Positions 58,764 to 64,000 of a stretch of DNA of 64,000 nt are shown one piece after another. The DNA comes from Rhodobacteraceae bacterium D3-12 (GTDB lineage Bacteria; Pseudomonadota; Alphaproteobacteria; Rhodobacterales; Rhodobacteraceae): assembly GCA_025916135.1 (NCBI GenBank), contig CP104793.1, positions 1,364,001-1,428,000 of the forward strand, written 5' to 3'. Positions within the stretch are counted from its first letter, which is position 1. Every line of letters starts with the position of its first letter. The notes under the pieces are model-generated. The model searched no databases. It was not told the DNA's origin and worked only from the letters and a program-made list of their open reading frames with translations. The position numbers and the translations under genes are program-made.

Positions 58764-60008
58764 ATGAGACGTTATTCAGCCTTTGCCGTGGCCCGTGAGG
58801 CCGCACGGTATCATAGCGGATGGGGGCGTGCATGGCGTTCGCCCCAACCCAAGAAAAAGTATGACGTAATTATCGTCGGTGCCGGGGGGCATGGGCTGGC
58901 GACGGCGTTTTACCTCGGCAAGAACTTCGGGATCACCAATGTGGCGATCATCGAGAAAGGTTGGCTTGGCGGCGGGAATACCGGGCGGAACACGACGATC
59001 ATCCGTTCGAATTACCTTCAGGACGCGAGTGCCGCGATTTATGAAAAAGCACGCTCGCTTTACGAGACGATGAGTCAGGACCTGAACTATAACGTGATGT
59101 TCAGCCCGCGTGGCGTGTTGATGCTGGCCCAGACCGAACATGAGGTGCGCGGTTACAAGCGCACGGCGCATGCCAATATGCTGCAAGGGGTGACGACCGA
59201 GTTTGTCGGACCGGAGCGGGTGAAAGAACTGGTGCCGATCATTTCGCTTGATGGGCCGCGATACCCTGTTTTGGGCGGGCTGTGGCAGGCACGTGGCGGC
59301 ACCGGGCGGCATGACGCTGTGGCTTGGGGCTATGCACGGGCCTGTTCGGATATGGGGATGGACATTATCCAGCAATGCGAAGTGACCGGCGTGCGCCAAG
59401 ACGGCGGCAAGGTGATCGGTGTGGACACCACCAAAGGTGCGATTGATTGCGACAAGCTGGGCATGGTTGTGGCCGGGCACGCAGGGGTTCTGGCCGAGAA
59501 AGCCGGGTTCCGCCTGCCGCTGGAGAGCGTGGCCTTGCAGGCGCTGGTAAGTGAGCCGATCAAGCCGTGCATGGATATCGTCGTTATGGCCAATACGGTG
59601 CATGGATACATGTCACAGTCCGACAAGGGCGAGATGGTGATTGGCGGCGGCACGGATGGCTATAACAACTATACCCAACGCGGCAGTTTCCATCACATCG
59701 AAGAGACGGTGCGTGCGCTGATCGAAACCTTTCCCATGATCTCGCGGTTGAAAATGCTGCGGCAATGGGGCGGAATCGTCGATGTGACGGGGGATCGCTC
59801 TCCGATCTTGTCCAAGGCGCCGGTTGAAGGGGTTTTTGTTAACTGCGGCTGGGGCACGGGCGGGTTCAAGTCAATCCCCGGCTCGGGCTGGGGCTTTGCG
59901 GAACTGATGGCCAAGGGGCATTCACCCCTTACGGAAGAATTTGGCTTGAACCGCTTCCACGAGGGGCGGTTCATTGACGAAAGCGTCGCGGCGGGGGTGG
60001 CGCATTGA
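58764..60008 (+). CDS. soxB: Sarcosine oxidase beta subunit
   Basis: The 414-residue protein is the beta subunit of heterotetrameric sarcosine oxidase, which carries non-covalent FAD and covalently held FMN. It has KKYDVIIVGAGGHGLATAFYLGKNFG (FAD fold), GGGNTGRNTTIIRSNYL (the flavin region), a GKVIGVDTTKGAIDCDKLGMVVAGHAGVLA segment and a GWGTGGFKSIPGSGWGFAELM end. The enzyme oxidises sarcosine to glycine and formaldehyde or 5,10-methylene-THF plus hydrogen peroxide. Length is normal. It is the first gene of the operon, downstream of a good promoter. Confidence 0.95.
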   Translation: MRRYSAFAVAREAARYHSGWGRAWRSPQPKKKYDVIIVGAGGHGLATAFYLGKNFGITNVAIIEKGWLGGGNTGRNTTIIRSNYLQDASAAIYEKARSLYETMSQDLNYNVMFSPRGVLMLAQTEHEVRGYKRTAHANMLQGVTTEFVGPERVKELVPIISLDGPRYPVLGGLWQARGGTGRHDAVAWGYARACSDMGMDIIQQCEVTGVRQDGGKVIGVDTTKGAIDCDKLGMVVAGHAGVLAEKAGFRLPLESVALQALVSEPIKPCMDIVVMANTVHGYMSQSDKGEMVIGGGTDGYNNYTQRGSFHHIEETVRALIETFPMISRLKMLRQWGGIVDVTGDRSPILSKAPVEGVFVNCGWGTGGFKSIPGSGWGFAELMAKGHSPLTEEFGLNRFHEGRFIDESVAAGVAH

Positions 60009-60204
60009 TGCAGGCTGGCTTCAACATGTTGCCCAGCGGGCGCGCCAAGACGGGGCCGACCCGGGCCGTTTCGGCAAGGCTTGGCCGACTGCAGACGCAG
60101 AAAAACGCGGGGTTTGGCGCAATTTGTCCGGGGATTTCCGCCGATATTGGCTTGGACCGGGGTGAGGCGCGAGCATGGTTGCATTCTCGAAAGGAGGATG
60201 AGCT

Positions 60205-60438
60205 ATGTCTAACTTTGACTATAACACCAACATTGCAAAGCCGCGTGCAGCGGGTGAAGGGAACGGGTTTGGATTGCTGCTTGTCGTGGCAATCGTGGTC
60301 GCGTTGCTTGCGCTGTTCAGCATCATTGGCGGCGGCACGACCCCAGCTGGGCCGGACGGCGCTGGGGACGTTGCGCCGGTCACGGATGCACCGGCGACAA
60401 GTGCTCCGGCGGCAAGTGCTCCGGCAGCTGGCGACTGA
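60205..60438 (+). CDS. Small single-pass membrane protein inserted between soxB and soxD
   Basis: The 77-residue protein has a hydrophilic N-terminus (SNFDYNTNIAKPRAAGEGNG), one membrane helix (FGLLLVVAIVVALLALFSII, about 22-42), and a Pro/Ala/Ser/Thr-rich, acidic C-terminal tail with an Ala-Pro-Ala-Ser repeat. Its start has a strong AAAGGAGG 7-8 nt upstream, the best ribosome site in this operon. It lies in the sox strand and orientation but has no known role in sarcosine oxidase. Tail exposure to the periplasm is likely. I do not recognise the family. Confidence 0.7.
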   Translation: MSNFDYNTNIAKPRAAGEGNGFGLLLVVAIVVALLALFSIIGGGTTPAGPDGAGDVAPVTDAPATSAPAASAPAAGD

Positions 60439-60543
60439 GTTCAAGACAGAACGTAACCTTGACACTTCGGGTGGGCGCGATGGCGTGCCTGCCCGTTTTT
60501 CGTGTTTCAAGACGATAACGCAGGACCGTTGGAGTATGACGAC

Positions 60544-60873
60544 ATGCTGATCCTGGAATGCCCCTATTGCGGCGTCAAATCAGAAGAATCCGAATTTCAT
60601 GGTGGTGGTGAGGCGCATATCAAGCGGTTTGGCCCCGGATCGAATGATGACGAGTTTCATGATTACCTATTTGCCAAGGAAAACCCAAAAGGCGTGCATT
60701 TTGAGCGTTGGCGGCATGTAAACGGCTGTGGCAATTGGTTTCATGTGGCGCGCTGCACGGCCACGCTTGAGGTGTTTGGCAGCTATAGTGCGCAGACAAC
60801 CGAGCCGCCCAAAGACATCAGAGACAAGATAACGGCCAAGCGGCCGGGATGGCGCTGGAGGGATTTTGCATGA
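60544..60873 (+). CDS. soxD: Sarcosine oxidase delta subunit
   Basis: The 109-residue protein is the small delta subunit. It has the zinc-binding Cys motif LECPYCGVKSEES, then FHGGGEAHIKRFGP, FHDYLFAKENPKGVHFERWRHVNGCGNWFHVARCTAT, the canonical SoxD core. The ATG at 60544 has a GGAG 9 nt upstream; an earlier in-frame ATG at 60502 is less conserved. Its stop overlaps the soxA start by 4 bp (ATGA), so translation of the two is coupled. Confidence 0.93.
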   Translation: MLILECPYCGVKSEESEFHGGGEAHIKRFGPGSNDDEFHDYLFAKENPKGVHFERWRHVNGCGNWFHVARCTATLEVFGSYSAQTTEPPKDIRDKITAKRPGWRWRDFA

Positions 60874-63800
60874 GCACGCGTCTTGCAAACGGGGGGCGGC
60901 GGATCGACCGCGCCAAGCGGGTCAGCTTCAGCTTTAACGGCACCGAGATGAACGGGTTTGCGGGCGACACCCTTGCGGCGGCGCTTTTGGCGAATGATCA
61001 GATGATGATGGGCCGGTCGTTCAAATATCACCGTCCGCGCGGCGTGGTGGCGAGCGGGGCCGAAGAGCCGAATGCCTTGATGGGTGTGGGCGAGGGGGGC
61101 CGGTTTGAGCCGAACCAACGTGCCACAACAACGGAGCTGTTCAACGGATTGAGCGCGAGTAGCCAGAATCACTGGCCCAGTCTCAATTTCGATGTGGGTG
61201 CGATCAACAACCGGCTGGCGCGGTTCTTCCCGGCTGGTTTTTATTACAAGACGTTCATGTTTCCGCGCGTGGCGTGGAAGCATATTTACGAGCCGATCGT
61301 GCGCCAATCTGCCGGGCTGGGCCGGGTGCCGAAGGATCGCGATGTTGACACCTATGAACACACCTATGCGTTCTACGACGTTGTGGTGATTGGCGGCGGG
61401 GTGGCCGGGCTTCTGGCAGCGAAAGCGGCTGGCGAGGCCGGCGCCAAAGTGTTGCTGATGGAGCAGACCGCCCATTGGGGCGGGCGGGCGCCGGTGGATG
61501 GTGGCGAGGTTGACGGCAAACCCGTGGCGGAATGCGTTGACGCTTTGGTGGCTGAGCTTGGTGCGATGGGGAATGTCACGCTTCGCACCCGGATGATGGG
61601 GGCGGGAGTTTACGACCATGGCTATGTGCTTGGCTATGAGCGGCTGCGCGACCATTGCCCGGAGGAGGCAGGCCCGCGCCACCGCTTGTGGCGCATTCGC
61701 GCCGGGCGGATCGTGACGACGACAGGGGCGATTGAGCGTCCTTTGAGCTTTGCCGGGAATGACATTCCGGGGGTGATGCTGGCCTCTGCTCTGCGCGATT
61801 ACATCGTGGACTATGGCGTAAGCGCGGGCGACCGTGTGGTCGTTGTAACCATCAATGACGATGCCTATCGCACGGCGATAGCGGTGAAGAAAGCCGGGCT
61901 TGCCGTGCCGGTGATTTTGGATGCGCGGGCGGCGGGTGGTGGGGCCTTGGCCGATGCTGCGCGCGCGCTTGGTATTCGCGTGGAAAATGGCAAAGGGATT
62001 GCCAAGGTTCTGGGCAAAAAGCGCGTCACCGGCGTGGCGATCTGTGCGCAGGCGGGCGAGGGCGCGGTTCTTGAAGAAATCGCCTGTGACGCGGTGGCGA
62101 TGTCGGGCGGATGGTCGCCGGTTGTGCATTTGTGGTCGCATTGCGGGGGCAAGCTGAATTGGGACGAGACCCAAGCGCATTTCCGCCCCGATGGTGGCAG
62201 GCCGCCGTTGGGCGCGGATGGTGAAGGTTTCGTCTTGGCGGCAGGGGCGGCAAATGGTGAGCTGACGCTGGGTGCGATTGTCAGCGATGCGGTCGAAGTT
62301 GGCGCACGCGCGGCATGGGAGACGGGTCACAAAACCAAGGGCAGCGCGGCACCTGTGGCGGAAGCGGAGTCCGAGGCGGTGATGGAGCCTGTATGGCTTA
62401 TGCCGCAGGGTGCGGGGCCGAAGCTGCGCATGAAAGCGTGGCTGGATTACCAGAACGACGTTAAAGTAAGCGATGTGCAGTTGGCCGCGAAAGAGGGCTA
62501 TGAAAGCGTAGAGCACACCAAGCGGTATACGACACTTGGGATGGCAACAGATCAGGGCAAGTTGAGTAATATCAATGGCCTGGCGATTCTTTCTGATGCG
62601 TTGGGTCAACCTATTCCGCAAACAGGCACAACGACCTTTCGACCGCCATACACACCGATCTCCATGGGGGCGATTGGAGGTGAGGCACGCGGCGAGATAT
62701 TCCAGCCGTTGCGGCGCACACCGATGCAAGACTGGCACGAAGAGGCCGGTGCCCATTGGGAACCCGTTGGCCATTGGCGGCGGCCTTATTGCTATCCCAA
62801 GACCGGTGAAAGCCATGGCGATGCAGTGGCCCGCGAAGTGCGCGCCACGCGCGAGAGCCTTGGGTTGCTCGACGCGTCCACGCTCGGCAAATTGATTGTG
62901 AAAGGGCCGGACGCGGGCAAGTTCCTCGACATGCTCTACACCAATATGATGAGCACCTTGAAACCGGGCAAATGCCGTTATGGGCTGATGTGTAGTGAAA
63001 ACGGGTTCTTGATGGATGATGGTGTTGTTGCGCGGCTGGATGAAGAGACGTTCCTGTGTCACACCACCACCGGCGGGGCCGAGCGCATTCATGCCCATAT
63101 GGAAGAATGGCTTCAGACCGAATGGTGGGACTGGAAGGTTTATGCCGCGAATGTAACCGAGCAATGGGCGCAGATTGCCCTTGTCGGCCCGAATGCCCGC
63201 AAGGCTCTGGAACAGATGACAGATGAGGATCTGAGTGCTGAGGCGCTGCCGTTTATGGCGTGGAAAGATATAAAGCTAAGCGGCGTTCAAGCGCGGGTGT
63301 TCCGAATTTCATTCTCGGGAGAGTTAAGTTACGAAATCGCTGTGCCTGCCAGCCAAGGCCGCGCTTTGTGGGGAATGTTGCTTGCCGTAGGAGGTGAGTA
63401 TGGCGTGACCCCATACGGGACCGAAGCCTTGCATGTGATGCGGGCCGAAAAGGGCTTCATCATGATCGGTGATGAGACCGATGGCACAGTGATCCCGCAG
63501 GACCTTGGACTGCACTGGGCGCTTTCAAAGAAAAAAGAGGACTATTTGGGCAAGCGCGCGCAGGCACGTTCCCACATGACGGACCCTGATCGCTGGCGGC
63601 TTGTCGGTTTGGAAACCGTGGACGGGTCGGTCTTGCCTGATGGTGCCTATGCCGTTGCAGAAGGTGAAAACGCCAACGGGCAGCGCAAGATGCAAGGGCG
63701 TGTGACTTCGACCTATTTTAGTCCGACGCTCAACAAAGGCATCGCGATGGGGTTGGTGCTGCATGGGCCGGAGCGGATGGGCGAAGTGATCGATTTCCCC

Positions 63801-63881
63801 GGTACGGATGGCAAGACCTATTCTGCCCGGATCGTGGACCCGGTGTTCTATGACAAAGATGGGGAGAAGCAGAATGTCTGA
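60870..63881 (+). CDS. soxA: Sarcosine oxidase alpha subunit
   Basis: The 1003-residue protein is the large alpha subunit. An N-terminal Fer2_4-like domain (FSFNGTEMNGFAGDTLAAALLANDQMMMGRSFKYHRPRGVVASGAEEPNALM) precedes the NAD+/FAD-type domain with VVVIGGGVAGLLAAKAAGEAG (about residue 170). From about residue 610 follows a GcvT-like domain (MQDWHEEAGAHWEPVGHWRRPYCYPKTGES, CRYGLMCSENGFLMDDGVVARL), which binds tetrahydrofolate and accepts the methyl carbon. Length is normal. Start at 60870 is set by the overlap with soxD. A longer reading from 60849 is rejected. Confidence 0.95.
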   Translation: MSTRLANGGRRIDRAKRVSFSFNGTEMNGFAGDTLAAALLANDQMMMGRSFKYHRPRGVVASGAEEPNALMGVGEGGRFEPNQRATTTELFNGLSASSQNHWPSLNFDVGAINNRLARFFPAGFYYKTFMFPRVAWKHIYEPIVRQSAGLGRVPKDRDVDTYEHTYAFYDVVVIGGGVAGLLAAKAAGEAGAKVLLMEQTAHWGGRAPVDGGEVDGKPVAECVDALVAELGAMGNVTLRTRMMGAGVYDHGYVLGYERLRDHCPEEAGPRHRLWRIRAGRIVTTTGAIERPLSFAGNDIPGVMLASALRDYIVDYGVSAGDRVVVVTINDDAYRTAIAVKKAGLAVPVILDARAAGGGALADAARALGIRVENGKGIAKVLGKKRVTGVAICAQAGEGAVLEEIACDAVAMSGGWSPVVHLWSHCGGKLNWDETQAHFRPDGGRPPLGADGEGFVLAAGAANGELTLGAIVSDAVEVGARAAWETGHKTKGSAAPVAEAESEAVMEPVWLMPQGAGPKLRMKAWLDYQNDVKVSDVQLAAKEGYESVEHTKRYTTLGMATDQGKLSNINGLAILSDALGQPIPQTGTTTFRPPYTPISMGAIGGEARGEIFQPLRRTPMQDWHEEAGAHWEPVGHWRRPYCYPKTGESHGDAVAREVRATRESLGLLDASTLGKLIVKGPDAGKFLDMLYTNMMSTLKPGKCRYGLMCSENGFLMDDGVVARLDEETFLCHTTTGGAERIHAHMEEWLQTEWWDWKVYAANVTEQWAQIALVGPNARKALEQMTDEDLSAEALPFMAWKDIKLSGVQARVFRISFSGELSYEIAVPASQGRALWGMLLAVGGEYGVTPYGTEALHVMRAEKGFIMIGDETDGTVIPQDLGLHWALSKKKEDYLGKRAQARSHMTDPDRWRLVGLETVDGSVLPDGAYAVAEGENANGQRKMQGRVTSTYFSPTLNKGIAMGLVLHGPERMGEVIDFPGTDGKTYSARIVDPVFYDKDGEKQNV

Positions 63882-64000
63882 TCCTAAGAGTGCAGTCGCG
63901 GGTGCCCGGTTTGACGGGATTGCCAAGGTTGAAGAGGTTGGGTTGATTGGCATGATCACCCTGCGTGGCAACGCAGACGAAAAAACCTTTGCCACAGCGG
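63874..64000 (+). CDS. soxG: Sarcosine oxidase gamma subunit, N-terminal part (runs off the window)
   Basis: Only 42 codons are visible (SDPKSAVAGARFDGIAKVEEVGLIGMITLRGNADEKTF), a start like that of SoxG. It overlaps the end of soxA by 8 bp and is in the expected soxBDAG order, so the assignment rests mainly on position. Confidence 0.75.
   Translation, partial: MSDPKSAVAGARFDGIAKVEEVGLIGMITLRGNADEKTFATA

Noticed and set aside
60005-60550. A 181-codon frame after soxB
   Set aside because: It overlaps the better-supported 77-aa membrane protein, has low-complexity composition and no matching ribosome site.
60783-63164. A 793-codon open frame antisense to soxA
   Set aside because: It is fully opposite the well-supported soxA gene and its composition (His, Arg and Pro-rich) is typical of a shadow frame.
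1-64000. Genomic island or prophage
   Set aside because: No integrase, transposase, tRNA-flanked attachment site or phage gene was seen, and gene content is metabolic and housekeeping throughout.

Overview
The window is GC-rich chromosomal DNA, most probably from the Roseobacter group (Rhodobacteraceae, Alphaproteobacteria). The signs are a phaZ/phaC/phaP/phaR polyhydroxyalkanoate locus with TGC-rich PhaR-type sites, MipZ, CcmI, a DUF6151 protein, a DUF1289 protein, TRAP transporters, heterotetrameric sarcosine oxidase and several N-methylglycine-type oxidoreductases. No rRNA, tRNA, transposase, integrase, phage gene or CRISPR array was seen.

Layout: (1) 1-4.6 kb, surface polysaccharide genes: a minus-strand set of four overlapping genes (oxidoreductase, epimerase, GT4, GT2) divergent from a WecG/TagA/CpsF transferase. 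(2) 4.8-9.9 kb, small enzymes: three alpha/beta hydrolases, a VOC protein, an M15-peptidase-like protein, a methyltransferase, a small membrane protein and a DUF6151 protein. (3) 10-14.5 kb, PHA metabolism. (4) 14.5-20.4 kb: LysR regulator, AlkB hydroxylase, MutY, DUF721/DciA, DsbA-type thioredoxin, CoA-transferase. (5) 20.6-24.9 kb: HpaI-type aldolase with a PLP decarboxylase, then a Kef-type antiporter. (6) 25.2-31.5 kb, homogentisate region: FAD monooxygenase, DUF2783, MBL protein, fumarylacetoacetase, homogentisate dioxygenase, divergent MarR regulator. (7) 31.5-33.5 kb: DMT permease and MipZ. (8) 33.7-42 kb: TRAP transporter, iron alcohol dehydrogenase, TPP enzyme, uronate-dehydrogenase-like protein, FAD oxidoreductase, probably a catabolic cluster of unknown substrate. 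(9) 42-53.4 kb: dimethylglycine-dehydrogenase-like protein plus a complete oligopeptide-type ABC transporter, divergent from an XRE-cupin regulator, an amidohydrolase and a CobW-type GTPase. (10) 53.5-58.6 kb housekeeping: DusA, TauE/SafE permease, Fe/2OG-dioxygenase-like protein, DUF1289, RuvX, CcmI. (11) 58.7-64 kb: soxB, a small membrane protein gene, soxD, soxA and the start of soxG.

Metabolic logic: regions 9 and 11 together suggest uptake and hydrolysis of an N-methylated amide or peptide followed by stepwise demethylation to glycine. Region 6 degrades homogentisate to fumarate and acetoacetate, although neither the isomerase (maiA) nor hpd lies here.

Seven genes are split by eight frame breaks, most of them one missing base in a short G or C run, with reading otherwise intact. 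This looks more like consensus error in the assembly than gene decay. The most distinctive regulatory find is a symmetric nested dyad (50109-50180) between the ABC transporter operon and the XRE-cupin gene.
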